Source of the DNA: Psoroptes ovis
Taxonomy: Eukaryota; Arthropoda; Arachnida; Sarcoptiformes; Psoroptidae
Length of the DNA stretch: 64,000 bases
Reading direction: 5' to 3'
NCBI GenBank assembly: GCA_002943765.1
Contig: PQWQ01000002.1
Location: forward strand, 4,588,001-4,652,000
Part shown: positions 47,501 to 60,303 of the stretch, in pieces
Layout of the letters: every line of letters begins with the position of its first letter
Numbering within the stretch: the first letter of the stretch is position 1
The notes under the pieces: model-generated
What the model saw: only the letters and a program-made list of their open reading frames with translations
Database searches by the model: none
Told to the model about the DNA's origin: nothing
Program-made: the position numbers and the translations under genes

Positions 47501-48056
47501 TGAATGTTTCAAAGTTAATGAAATCCAGACCAACGTTTACGTGGGTTTCGAATTTAGACGAAATCGTGAACAACGAAAAATTTATTTGACACAATCCAAA
47601 TATGTATTGGAAAAGTTGAAAACGTTTGGTATGGAAATGTGTAAATCCTCGAAGTCACCTTGTACTCTAGATGATATGTATGAAAATTCGATAGAAAATA
47701 ATGATTTCCCATATCGGCAAGCGATTGGATCGCTTTTATATTTATCATGCAAAACCCGACCTGATATATGCTTTGCCGTATCAATGTTAGCACGTTTTGT
47801 GACTAAACCTATGGAAATACATGTGTTGGCTATTAAACGAGTATTCAGATACCTCAAAGCAACAGTTGATGTTGGTATCGAATTGGGAGGTAAAACAGAT
47901 CTTAAACTATTGGCTTTTTCTGATGCAGATCTAGCGGGCCGTAAAGACGACAGAAAAACAACAGCTGGTTGGGTAGTTATGCTGAATGGTCCAATACTAT
48001 GGAAGACGAAGACACAAAAACTAATTGTAGACAATACCGCAGAGGCAGAATATTAG
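44529..48056 (+). pseudogene. copia gag-pol polyprotein, main part, ended by mariner insertion
   Basis: 1,175 codons open from ATG 44529. Seen in order: a gag domain, the zinc knuckle CYRCHKIGHIKRNC, and a protease region with FADNACSQH, where Asp-Asn-Ala stands in place of the usual Asp-Ser/Thr-Gly. The integrase zinc finger (WHERFNHIS ... CISCC) and integrase core with HLDIGG, VRSDCGTEF and GKAERNIR follow. A Ser/Glu-rich linker leads to reverse transcriptase (FDVSTAFLNG, YVDD) and RNase H (SDADLAGRKDDRKTTAGW). The frame stops at the insertion site just after the RNase H motif TAEAEY. The remaining RNase H part lies beyond the mariner at 49133-49451, in the frame expected from a single-TA target duplication, so the insertion itself is the only break I see. 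Confidence 0.9.
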
Positions 48057-49130
48057 GTTGGTGGAAAAGTAATCTATTATTTTTATACGAACTTCAAGAC
48101 TTGATTTAACATACTTAGGATTGTCCGATTTTGATCAAACAAGCACCGATCTGTTCGATGATTTGTAGCCATTTTGAAGATAACTTCATAATAGCCCTAT
48201 TGTAGAAGCCTGGGTCCCTATTTGTAAAAAACCCCAGGACTCGATTTTCACAATCGTTCCTAGATTCGAATTTTTCACCATCAAAGAAATGTTGCAATCC
48301 GACTAAAACATGATAACCGCTTAGTGACAAGTCCGGACTGTGTTGTGGATTCAGTAGAACCTCCCAATCAGGCCCCCTAAATTTCCGGCGAGTCATCAAA
48401 GATGCATGTTACCTAGCGATGTTTTGGTGGAATGCGACACCTTTCTTTTTGGCCGTTTCTAGTCGATCGCTATCGTCAAACGGTCCAGTTATTGACAGTA
48501 GAGATCAGAATTGAGCGTTTGGACCATATGGAACAAATTAATAATGGATAATCAGCTTCTAGTCCCACCAAATGAAAATCATGTTTTTTCAATCTAAATG
48601 GTTAGACACCCGAACATGGACCTTTTTTAGGATTTTGCTCCGTGAAAATGGTTTGAAACTTTTTCATGGTCAATCTTCAGTTCCTGGACTATGTCAAGAC
48701 TGATAACATGCCGGTCTACTTCGATCGGTTCCACGATTCTATCGACATTTTCAAGGGTCGATCGGTCTGACCTTTGACATCGAAAATTTCTTAACAGAAT
48801 CGACGAAACCAAAATAGCGCATAATGGGTTGATACAGTATCTGACCCATAAACATCATCCACAATTTCAGCTGCCTAGCTTGCGTTTACGGCTTTGTCCA
48901 AGAAAAAATGTAAAATGTACCCAATTTTTTCTTTGCTTACATTCATCTTTGACCCGCTGTATCTCACGACCTAGTGAGCCTAGCAAAAAACAATAAACGA
49001 ATTTTTGTACAGCAAAATATCACCTTTCCAACGAGCCTAATTTTGAAATTGTCGGATGGATACTTTTTGAGATATTCCTCATCAAAGCCATCAAATGAAA
49101 AAATAATAGATTACTTTTCCACCAACCTAA
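48053..49130 (-). mobile_element. decayed mariner-family DNA transposon nested in copia
   Basis: 1,078 bp with 32-bp perfect inverted ends beginning TTAGGTTGGTGGAAAAG, flanked by TA on both sides (48051-48052 and 49131-49132), the mariner target. Transposase remnants are on the minus strand: an N-terminal part from ATG 48946 (MNVSKEKIGYILHFFLDK) interrupted by a stop, a middle part near 48812-48627 (VDRIVEPIEVDRHVISLDIV), and a C-terminal part 48399-48115 (WEVLLNPQHSPDLSLSGYH). It is shorter than a typical 1.3-kb mariner. Non-autonomous. Confidence 0.93.
48115..48946 (-). pseudogene. mariner transposase remnant
   Basis: Homologous to mariner transposase in three separate reading-frame pieces with stops and frameshifts between them. 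In the third catalytic region the family motif SPDLAPSDYH appears as SPDLSLSGYH, so the last Asp of the DD34D triad is Gly. The segment carrying the second Asp is not visible in frame, consistent with an internal deletion. It cannot encode active transposase. Confidence 0.88.
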
Positions 49131-49132
49131 TA

Positions 49133-49451
49133 TATTTCAGCATCTACTTGTGCAAAACATCTAATGTTCATTATCAATCTTTTAAAAGAAATCAATATTC
49201 AAGTAAACAAGCCGACTATATTTATTGACAACCAGTCAACCTTGGCTCAATTAAACCAACATTGTATTCCGTCTAAACTCAAGCACATTGAAATCAAATA
49301 CCATATGATACGTCAGTTAATACAAAATAATGTCATCGATGTAGATTGGATAGAATCATCTAAACAAGCAGCTGACTGGCTTACAAAACCGTTAACGTGC
49401 ATTAAACATGAACGATTATTGCGAATTTGGAATATGGTCCAAGATGTTTGA
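49133..49451 (+). pseudogene. copia polyprotein C-terminal part (RNase H end), split off by mariner
   Basis: About 105 codons continuing the RNase H domain (FIDNQSTLAQLNQH, KHIEIKYHMIRQLI, QAADWLTKPL) to a stop at 49449-49451, just before the polypurine tract. It has no start of its own. Confidence 0.9.
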
Positions 49452-49456
49452 TAAAC

Positions 49457-49463
49457 GGGGGAG
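49457..49463 (+). other. copia polypurine tract
   Basis: GGGGGAG directly before the 3' LTR; the expected plus-strand primer site. Confidence 0.8.
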
Positions 49464-49685
49464 TGTTAAGTTCAACTATGACTGTTTATCAAACATGCGT
49501 GTCTTAGTGCTGATCTGGCGTATATAAACGCTGCGCTTGTTATATTGGCTCAATCGATGTTTACTACTGTCATCAATGATTTTGTGATTTTCATTTTTAT
49601 TTAATTGCTCTGTTTTTATTTCATTATTTAAACTATTAATTTTATATTCATCAATTATCAATAAATTATATCATTAAAATTAACA
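49464..49685 (+). repeat. copia 3' LTR
   Basis: 222 bp, matching the 5' LTR base for base by eye, including TATATAAA at 49521-49528. Followed by the target duplication CAAAT. Confidence 0.93.
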
Positions 49686-52600
49686 CAAATTCAATTCTAT
49701 TGATCAATAATTTTGTTATTTATTCTTACATTCATTCATTCATTCATCTATTTATTTATTAACTGGCCTTTCAAAATAATAACAGAAAAAATAATCACAT
49801 TTGATGATATAAATGTATTGAACAACATACGTTGAACAACAACATTGAATGTCATACATATACATGCAAACAACATAAACATTTGTAAAATTGATAGAAA
49901 AACAACAACAAAATATTTAATGCGATCATATTATTATTATTTTTACTATTATTATTTAGATTGAATCAAAACTAATATGATAATGATGATGATGATGTTT
50001 TATTCCATATCTCTCTCACTGTATGTTCAATAAACAAATATGATAATAAAATAAAAACATTTGGCTTGTCAATTCAATCAAATCAAATGGAATGAAATAA
50101 AAAATATTTCAATGATATTACAACAATATATATAATAAAATATAAATGCAATGATTTTTATCTTAGAAATAAATAAATAAATAAATTGAGTAAAAGAATA
50201 AAAGAAAAATTGTGCCCGAAACGAAATTTTTTTCGGGGCCTTAATTCTTATTGCATTATTCTTACAGCAGAAACAATGTGCTTAGGGTATGTAATTCTAT
50301 GCTTGTTGTTGCTGTTGTTTTCGGAGTGATTTTTCTAATTCATTCAATTTTACTAATGTTAACATGTTTTTTTTGTTTTTTTATTTTGTTTTGTCTTATA
50401 CGTCTTTGTTAAATTTCTTATAATGGAAAATTGGCTGCTGTAATCATTGATTTTTGTTTTGATTTTGATCGAAGATACTTTATAAGAAAATAGACTAAAT
50501 GATGAAAATAATGGTGAATTTCTCCTTATTTCAAACTCATTGATTCATTTGATGCCCCATATTTATTTTACATTTGAATTTCATTTTTCAAACTTTTTGA
50601 CATTTTTGACAAAAAAAAACCTGAATCAAATAAGAATTTTGAGAGTTTGAAATCGATTTCAAAAAAATGAATTTTAAAAAAATATTTTGAATTTTGATTT
50701 TCCCCTAACAAAAAAGCATCATTTTCTGACATTTTTGGGCCCCTGAAAAAATTCAGACAATTCTCAAATTGATTGTAACAGGTTCCAAGTTGGTAGAAAA
50801 AAGTGACAACAAAATTTAAATGATAATTTATATGAATCAACATCAATACACACATTTTTTGTCACAGATATCAATACAATGTAATGTTTTTGCAAAACAA
50901 CAACAAAACAAAAAATTCAATTTTCAAAATAAATAAATAACAATAAATAATGATAATGGTTATAATGTAGCCATCAATTTTTATTGAATGTGAGTGTAAT
51001 ATGTGTAAGTGTAATGCCTTAATAATAATTTTTGAACAAACAAATATTTATAAGCCACAAAACATGTGTAACACAAATGCTCGGAAATGAATAATTGTCA
51101 TAGTTTATTTCGCTTGTTATCATTATTATTATGTTTCATATGTAATCATCATGTATATTATAACCAATATCGCCAATATTATTATTGTTATTGACAATTT
51201 GGCATTTGTTTTAAAATGAAATAAGAAAAATGTTTTTGGATGCAGCAAAAATTGGGGAAAAAATCGGGAAAATGAAAATCATTTTTATTAAGATTTATAT
51301 ATTCAATAGGATAACGAAACCAACGAAATCAAATGAAATTTAATGGAACAAGCACCCAAAAAATCAAACACCATCAGATGTACCAAAGTATTGAATAGAT
51401 ACAAACACACATGTATTTCGATAAATAGATGAATATATATCGATATATTCGTATTTCGACACACATGAATATTTATTGATACATTCAAATACAAATTTTG
51501 TAATATCCTTAATTCTATTATCATTATTATTATTAATATAACATAACAAGCTTTCAATATTTTTTTTATTATTATATTATCATTGTCATATTGTTATTGG
51601 TGTTATTATTATTGAAAACATAACATTTCTTACATAATAATATATGAAAATATATTTATGAATATAAATAAATGTCGATTTATTTTGATTATTCGATTAT
51701 TATTGAATTTTATTTATTTATTCTCACTTTATCTCTTGCTCTCTCTCGGCCTGCATCGCTGTTCCAATTGTCACACATTTTGGGCTTGTTTTTATTCATT
51801 TTTTTTTGAATTTGAAAATATCAAGATTTTGCAGTGCATTGCGCTCAAAAACATTAGAATAACCAGAACACTTTTGATAATATGGAGATGATGATGATGA
51901 TAACATCATTTTGTTTATTATTCGGTTAACAAATAACAAATTTACAAATAACAAAAAGCAAAAACCATAGCTCACGCAATCAACTAAATAAAATAAATAT
52001 GTATTGACTAACCAATTTATTTAACAACAATATTTTCACCCTTGTTTTGTTATGAAATAAAAAATTTTTCCATTTGATTAATATTTGATTTTATATTTGA
52101 TAATAATACCAATTCAAATAATCACAATTCAGTTGGTTGGTTGGTCGATTTGATCAATATATTGGCATATATCATCCATATATAGACATGTATCTGTGTT
52201 GGACAATCGATGGTTATGGTTCTGGTTGTTGTTGATTTGAGTGGTCCATTATCATCGTTGTCTTTGTGTTCAAATAATTTTATATTTCAAGAACCAATTA
52301 AATTGATCATCATTTAGTTGGGTATATGATGATTTGGCTTTGAAATTTTTTTTTTCAAAATTCATCCCATTATCATTCGTTCATTGTTCAGCATCCATAC
52401 CATGGCCAAATCAAATGAATTATTAACAATATTCATATATTGCATGTATTCAACCCCAAAAATTCTTATTGATCAATATAATAATCATTATCATTTACAA
52501 AATAATCGACTATGATACTTTGATGATGATAATAATAACAATAATAATCATCCATGATTATCATCATCATCATTATTATTATTATCAAAGTTAATAATTA

Positions 52601-53354
52601 TTGTCGATAAAATAAAAATTAGATTCAACAACAACAGTTTCAATGATAATAATAACCGCAACAATGATAATAATGACATTTTAATTTGATAATAATAAAA
52701 ATTGAATTGAGTTAAGGCGTGTTTGTATAATATTAAATATTTTTCATTCATAATATACACTTGAAAATTATGATAATCATCATCTGGTTTATCATTTTTT
52801 TTTCTTGGTTCAAACTTTATATTTGTATCGATCAATTATCATTGTTGTTGTTGTTATTAAAAACTCGTGATGATAATAAATTGCATTTTTTTCGGAGCTT
52901 TCAACAACCAACCAACAGCCAACAACCAATTTGGCTGCTTGACTATCGTTTGAAAATGATGATAACAATCATTATTATTGTTTTTTTATTCTTTGGGTGT
53001 TTTACAATAAATATGTTTGTATATGAATGAATACAAGAGCAGATACCAATCATAAACCAAGCATACACTCGGAAAATGGAGTGAAATATGCTCAAAACAC
53101 TGTATGGATCGTGCATGCAATTTAATCAATCAATAATAAATAACAAGCGATGATTATGATTTCAGTATATTTTCAGTGATGATGATAATTTATCAAATGA
53201 TGATTAGTGGTTTTTAATTTTGGTTTCGGCTGCCTAAAATTTCGGATTGGAATTTTGGGGGGAAAAAATATTGAAAATGAATTTAAAAATCGAATGATGA
53301 TTTGATGATGATTTTCAAATAAAAATCCACAGTATTTCCATTCAATTTCAAGTT

Positions 53355-53421
53355 GGCCACTAAGTAATTGGGGCTTTTGTCATTGACTTTTCATGTAAAA
53401 ATACGCAATTACTTAATGACC
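53355..53421. repeat. imperfect inverted repeat with homeodomain-like CAATTA cores
   Basis: GGCCACTAAGTAATTG at 53355-53370 and CAATTACTTAATGACC at 53406-53421 are inverse copies with two mismatches, 35 bp apart. Each arm carries CAATTA next to a TAAGT, resembling NK/HMX-class binding sites. Confidence 0.6.
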
Positions 53422-56400
53422 AAGCCAAATAATTTCGATTTAATTTTTTTGTTCAATTTTCGCATTTAAAATTATAATTATATTGTTTTGATTATTTTTT
53501 TCCATATTATTCTTGATCCAATTGTTAACAATGATGGCTTTGAATGCACCGTTTCAAGGCCTTCGAATAATTCCAATAATTTTATGGCATTATTTCCATA
53601 CGAATTGGGAAAAAATTTTGTGAAATATATGATAATCATAATAATAATAACGCTACAGTTAATTGAATTTCTTAATTGAAAATTGTTTATAAATTTATGA
53701 GTTTCGTTCATTTTTGCAATTAATTTTTCATTTTTTATGATCATTCATTCATTCATTTGTTTTGTTTTGTTTAGTTCAATTTTTATTTCCACCTTTTGAT
53801 GATGATGAGTTCTGTTTTATGGCAGTTTGTTTTGAAAACTCTCGGCTGTTCAATAATTATGACAGACTGAATGATTATTCATTCATTTTAATTTATTCAT
53901 TTACCAAAAAAAAAATCATTTCAAATTAAAATAGTTTAAACATTGAAAATTGACTTGAACAAAAGCACATTTAATTTTAGTGATTATCAAAATTTATTAT
54001 TTCATTTTTTTTCAACCAATTTCCAATTCATTACTCCACCCGAACAATTTCATTTTTTTTGGCTGAAAAGATTTTCCATATTTCAAATAATTTCTGAAAA
54101 TCTAACAGTAAATGTTTTTCATTTTATTTACTTTCATTTCATTCATTCAATTTATCTCTCAATTTGTTGATGATGATGTTTAATGATAATTGAATATTGT
54201 ATTTTCCATGTGCTTTTTTCTATGGACCCTTTATAAAAAAAACTAATGGAACATTCGCTTTCCACATTCATTTTTGATGATGAATCGACTCGGGCTGCTT
54301 GATAAACTGAAACAAGATTATGAAATGGTACAGAAATCGACAAAGAGATGGAAAATTATTTTGAAAATCATCAAAAATCTTCCGAAATCATCGAAAGAAT
54401 TGAAGAAATATTTGAATTAATTTGATTAAATTATTGAAATTCATTTGAAAATGATTAAAATTTCAGTTGAAATTTCAATGCGAAATTCTTGAGCAAAGAA
54501 TTTCCATATTTTTTGTGCTTATTTTGGCTTTTTATCACGGTGTTCCAGGAAACACCTTTTGAATATTATTCTGATCATTTGGTGAATAGTTGATTCTGTG
54601 TGATTTTTGATGATTTAATTGAATTTTCTTCACAAAACACAAAAATCAACCGGAAAAAAGCGTGTGCCGATAATTAATACGAATCGCGTAGACCACAGAT
54701 TTGTTTGGGGCAATTCTGAATTTTGAATTCATGAATCTTTCTTTCAAAAAAAAAAAAAAAAAAAAAACCAAAACTACATTAATTTAAATAGAAAAATTTC
54801 AGCTAAAATTTTTTAATTAATCAATCAAAACAACTTTATGGTAACAAGATGACAAATTAAATTGATGATAGTCAAGGCTAATGGCGAAATGTATTTCGCA
54901 TTATTTAATGTGTCACGTGTTTATAAATGTGTCTGTGTGTGTGCGTTTGCATGTCTATTAGACTCTATTTTCAATTATTCATGATACAATTATCAATTTT
55001 GTAAACACCGTTGTTGTTCATTCATATAACATACATCATAACATAATTGAACATATATAATATAAATTGCCTTTAGGCATATTTTACACATTATTCATTT
55101 ATTATTCAATGATTATTGATCCAAATGGCTTTTTATTATTGACACAAATGTATTTACATTTATATATTCAATGAATCAATCGAAATTATCGAAATTTGAA
55201 TCGGATTTTAATGTTGAAAATCTGTTTTATTTTAGATTTTCATTATTGTTATTACATAACAAATGTCAATAAGAAAATATTGAAAATATTTTGAAAAAAG
55301 TATTTCTACAAATTGATAAGAAGAGAAAAACTTGTCAAAATTTTTTATTTCATTTCATTTCTCCCGAATAAGGAGAAATTAATCGATTTGACAAATACAA
55401 ATGCAAATGCATATTGAACTATTTTACTTTATATTTTTTTGAAATTTTTTCAAAATTATTCAAATATCTTTATTGGAAATAATCATTTGTCAATGATATC
55501 GAGTAATGCGATGACTGATAAACTATTGTAAATAATTTTAAATGATAATAAAATGAAATGTCAATTGTTCATTATGGAAAATGAAAAAATTAAGTATATT
55601 CAATCATTATTCATACGTATATTCAATGCTATTATTATTATCGCATTATTATCACATTAACAAATTTTTGTGTACCCTTAAACAAACAAATAAATACTAA
55701 GAACATTTTCTTAACATTATCAAAAAAAATGAATAATTTGATAATTTATTTAAATAAAATATGATTATTATAATAACAATCATTTTCTTTTGTCAAATTT
55801 GTCAAAGATAAGTCAACAACAGCAAGCCGACTAACAGTGAAAACACAATACAACAATAGGTAGATAAGTATTTTGGCCATTGTAATCGTCGGCATTGCTG
55901 CTGTTGTTGTTGTAATTCAGTGTTTAATATTATTGTTATTATATCACATTCAGATCTTTAATGAAGAAATTTTCAAAGAAAATTTCTGTTGATTAACTTG
56001 ATGAATTCACCTTCTTTGTCTATGTTGATTCAATTGAAAATTGGCTCAAAAGTACTCGAATGGACTCTTGATAGAATCATTGAATGAATAAATGAATTGG
56101 ATTTAAATTTGAAAATAATAATAATAATAAACAACTCAATTGAAACATATGAACAAATGAATCGTTGAATGTTTTTCATAATAAAAATTCAATTCAAAAA
56201 ACAAACAAAACAAACCAAAGCACTTCAGAAAGGGCCCTTGTTATTTGACTGATTGAAAGGTTGTCCATCTGTTTATTTAATGTATACAAGCACTCGCTTG
56301 CTTATTCGAACCGAACAAATGAAACAACACTGGGGTCGCTACACCGCACCACACCGCTTCACATCTATTCATACCATTTATGCCAACGAATCTAACGATA

Positions 56401-58407
56401 ATAGTGCCGGCTACTTATTTGATTCAATATATCCCAAGAGTCATTAGTTTGTTTTTTTGTTCGGAGGGATAATTGTTATAATAATAATAACTGATTGGTA
56501 ATAATTGTTATTGTTATCCAATGATGATTATAATAATAATAATGAATAACATTGTTATTTTAATATAAAATTTGTTATTTTACAATTAAAATCAAACAAC
56601 AAGCATTCATAGCATTCTGGGGTATATAAATAAATATGTTGATATATTGTTTGATTGTTTTTTGAACATTTAATTTGAATGAAATGAATATTGAATGATT
56701 CAGTTGTATTTCAATGTGTAATTTCAATCTGAAAATGATTTCTTTTGATTTGAAATTTTTCAATTTGAAAATTTTGTGTTAATTTTTCAATTCAAAGAAT
56801 GGTTCAGCAAGTGTTGTGTATTAGTATATTATATAAAGTTCAGATATTCATATCATTATTATCGTAATTATCATCAATAGTCTATCAACAATTATATCAA
56901 TGTTCAAACAAATAAACGTACAAACAAATGAATGAATGAATGAATAAATAAATAAATAAACATTTTCATTTAGAAAAATATTCGCTTGAATGAATTCATT
57001 AAAATTATTGGACCCTTGTTGATCCTTATATGAATCAATAGATGATTATTGTAGATATATTTTTGTACACATCAATGAATGAATGATATCATTTGAAAAT
57101 ATCAATTTTTTGTACTGATCAATCAATCTTTTTCCAATCATTTTGACAAGTAAACTTTTGTCCAAAAAATTTTTGACGATTTTTGAAGCATTCCCTACGA
57201 ATCATTAGTGGATAACTTTATGGACAATTCTAAATTCAGTTCGTAGCTTGCTGATGACAGATTAATCGGAAAAAGATGTTTAATCTCTGCTCAAAAATTT
57301 TCCTCATATATGTTTGGAATTGACTGGTAAAATTCCCCATTAAATGCTTCACCATTTAATTCAAATTTTCTTAATTATTATCATCATTTTTTCAATAATT
57401 CGCTTCAAATCAAATCAAATTGAATTGAATGAATCAAATCAGAATCGCGTATTGAATTAAGAAATTTGAACACATAAATGAATCTGATTTTTCAAAAAAA
57501 CATTATAAATTGACGAAATGTGATTCCCATTAGACGATTGTGATTGTGTTTGAGATTTCAATTTGATCAAATGACAGGAATTGAGTTTGAAATCAAAATA
57601 AAAATCGAAATAATAAAAAAAAATCCAATTACAAAGCCATATGGCACCAAATTATTTTTCTATGATTTTTTTTTTCTATGCTCCAATCTTTGACTGACAA
57701 TTTGATATCATTTTTCCCTTGTTATTATTTGTCATTCATTAAAAAATGAAACATTTTTTCCAAATGATTTTTCGAACAATGAATGATTGAATCAAATGAA
57801 TCATTGAAAATCAATTGTCAAACGATTTAACGTGAAATAATCAAAGAAAAAAAAATAATCAATTCCAGTGAAATGAAAAGCTGGAATAATCGGGTAAAAT
57901 GATAGAAAATTGATTACGAAAATAATTACGGCCAAGAGAGTTACCGAACAAAGTAAAATTCGCGAACAAAGTTGACTTCAAATGATTGAAAAAGATTCTG
58001 AGAAAAATTTTCTGTGATCAATAGATCGATCGATCCGATATGATTGGGCAAATATTGAGCAAAACTTTGCGTAAACCCCGCTCACACCCACTCTAAAACA
58101 CACATACACGTCCTATTTATTGATGAATCAATTTTTTCCATTTATTTCATTTATTAATCAGTAAAATAATTGAAAATGATTAATTTGAATCAAATAATTG
58201 AAAATAAATAATTAAAATCAATACCGATTGTGTTGTTGTGCATATTGTGTATTTGTATACAAAATAAATTGATTTTAACATTCATTGCATTTGTCTATAT
58301 AATACAATTGCGCAGTAATTTATATCATGAATAAAGTGAAGCAAAGGGGTAAATGGCTTGGCAAAAAAAAAACGGAACATTTTACGATGCAGACACAGAG
58401 TCAAGCT

Positions 58408-58454
58408 ACAGTAAAGCAACAATGAAGCATCAGTAAAGCACGGGTAAAGCATCG
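58408..58454. repeat. short degenerate repeats of CAGTAAAGCA
   Basis: Four near-copies (ACAGTAAAGCA, ATGAAGCAT, CAGTAAAGCA, GGGTAAAGCATC) within about 47 bp; a related GTGAAGCA lies about 70 bp upstream. Could be a clustered binding site or slippage product. Confidence 0.6.
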
Positions 58455-60295
58455 TAAATGATTTTCAATGATGATTATTTATTTATTTGTTAAATTTGCT
58501 TTCATTTATTCATTCAATTTTATTAAATGAAATAAATTGAATTGTATCTTGTATCTTCAACATCATCAATAACAACAAACAGAGAATGGATGCTATCAAT
58601 TCATTTTTTATTCGTAAATTTTATTTTTAATTTTATTTTTTATTTTTCTCGAATTAAAATAAAATATTAATTTGATTCAAGGAATGATGAAATTACTTTC
58701 AAAAAGGGAAAACTTTTGAAAAGATTTCCGAAATTGAAATGAAAGCAATTTTGAATCATACTTATCATTGGTTGACAATCAATTCAAATATTGTTCGCCA
58801 AACATTCCTGCTGAATTTTCGCTGCAAATTCCATACGATATTCACTATGGTCTTTGTCAATATATATATGAGATTTGATGCGTCAAAAAGATTCTGATAT
58901 AATTTGATCATTTATACGCCAATAAATACGCATGGTATTATATAGAGCTTACACAATTATATGAAAAATAAAAATAAAAATTTAACTCTGCCCATTCTTT
59001 CATTTGCCTGTACTTTTTTTTATTGATACTAAATGTTTTCCATTTTTTCATAAAATAACCAATCAAAAATCATTTCAAAACTACACACATATAATTGCAC
59101 TAGATGTGTGTATGTGTTTAAGTTGTTTTATCGTTGCCATTTGAAAACGAAAAAAAAAATCATTTTCAACATCATTCAAATGATGATTATTTGTTCTATG
59201 TATCAGATACATTTTATCTTGCAAAAAAAAAATAGGCGACAACAAGACAAATGATGTCTTATTGTTATGTTAGCAAAACACTCAAACTCAAATGGTTTCA
59301 ATTCAATTCACAGTGAAAACGAACAAGAATAAAAAGAAATTAAAGATGGAAATTGTTTTCAGAAAACTTTTTTTTTCGGATAAATACACGCCCATTTTTC
59401 GGTTATTTTCCTCGATTCTTCTTCATATATTTCTTTTGAATACATCTATTTATTGAATGAATTGAATGTTCTGTTGACATTGTAATGGCTTTTTAGGCAT
59501 ATTTTTTTTTGCCTAAATTTTCAATGTGTAATAGCAAATTAGTGCGCTATGGAAAATTATTTGTTATTTGTTTGTTTTTTTTTTGGAACAAATAAATGTG
59601 ATATAAAATTGTATAAAATTATAAGTTAATATTAACGCATATAAATGTTTTATTTGAAATTTAATGTAAAATGACTTTATTATTCATTCATTTATTCATA
59701 TATCACCATTATTATTGTTCATTGAAGATTGAAGACAGTAATAGCAATGTGAGGTAGCAATTGAATCAATTTTGATTCCATTGGCTCTCTCGTTTTGGTC
59801 CTATTATTCAATTAAATTAATTGGTTCATCTATTTAATGGTTTATTGTCAGTTATAGTGACTGTTTGTGTGAGTGTATCAGCAAACATGAAGAATTAAAA
59901 TCGAAAAAAATAAAATAAAATAAAAGAAATCATATGGACCAAATTTTTTCATTTTAGTACTGTCAGTGTTTGCCAATGGCGGCCATTTTCAATTTTGTAA
60001 ACTTCTTTTATTTTTTAACTTTGAATTGTTTGAACAAATTGAATTTACATTGAAATAAGTTTGTGTGTTTGTTGTTCAAATCAAATCGTATCTCATATAC
60101 ATTTTGTTTATTTGTTCGCTTGTTTGTATTTTTATTTGTTCCAAACAATGATGCTAATTATGCTTTGATTCTGTGTTATTTTCAATAAATGATTTACAAA
60201 TTATTTGATTTTTTTTCCTCGGTGGAAGCAAACGAAATGAAATGAAACTTTTTAATTATTTGCAATTATTTTTTGCCATTTTCGCCAGAATTTCA

Positions 60296-60303
60296 TATAT
60301 AAG
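60296..60303 (+). promoter_or_regulatory. putative HMX TATA box
   Basis: TATATAAG lies 137 bp upstream of the HMX start codon. A short upstream frame (ATG at 60362, five codons then TAA) lies between, and could dampen translation. Start-site position is inferred. Confidence 0.45.

Larger units (their letters stand above)
44303..49685 (+). mobile_element. Ty1/copia-type LTR retrotransposon carrying a nested mariner
   Basis: Element with 222-bp LTRs starting TGTTAA and ending TTAACA, flanked by the 5-bp duplication CAAAT (44298-44302 and 49686-49690). A primer-binding site abuts the 5' LTR and a purine tract abuts the 3' LTR. The order of domains (gag, protease, integrase, RT, RNase H) is copia-type, with integrase before RT, and there is no envelope frame. 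The single polyprotein is interrupted by a mariner at 48053-49130. Without the 1,078-bp insert the element is about 4.3 kb. Confidence 0.95.
49691..60295. other. 10.6-kb gene desert upstream of HMX
   Basis: No coding exon could be supported on either strand; open frames are short and of random AT-rich composition. Most of it is AT-rich with ATT, TGA and AATG runs and a 22-base A-run near 54750. Four blocks stand out: an inverted repeat at 53355-53421, a GC-richer stretch at 56225-56440, a mixed-composition stretch at 57880-58110, and repeated TAAAGCA motifs at 58408-58454. Long non-coding flanks are common around developmental homeobox genes, so this is a reasonable place for HMX enhancers, by inference. 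Confidence 0.5.

Noticed and set aside
48115..48399. Minus-strand frame as a functional gene
   Set aside because: It is the C-terminal remnant of the mariner transposase with a catalytic substitution and no start region in frame.
44303..49685. Endogenous retrovirus
   Set aside because: No envelope frame, and the integrase-before-RT order is that of Ty1/copia retrotransposons.
50568..50855. Minus-strand 95-codon frame with some Cys and Phe-rich segments
   Set aside because: No homology, no splice-linked partner exon, and composition follows the local T-runs.
56253..56447. 64-codon plus-strand frame in the GC-richer island
   Set aside because: Opens at a non-ATG codon, has no recognisable motif and no nearby exon; kept as a possible regulatory block instead.
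59492..59517. TTTAGGC ... GCCTAAA hairpin
   Set aside because: A 7-8-bp stem with a T-run loop; too short and common in AT-rich DNA to report as a feature.
49691..60295. tRNA or snRNA genes in the desert
   Set aside because: I looked for B-box-like GGTTCGA contexts with cloverleaf pairing and found none by eye. A tRNAscan-SE run would settle it.
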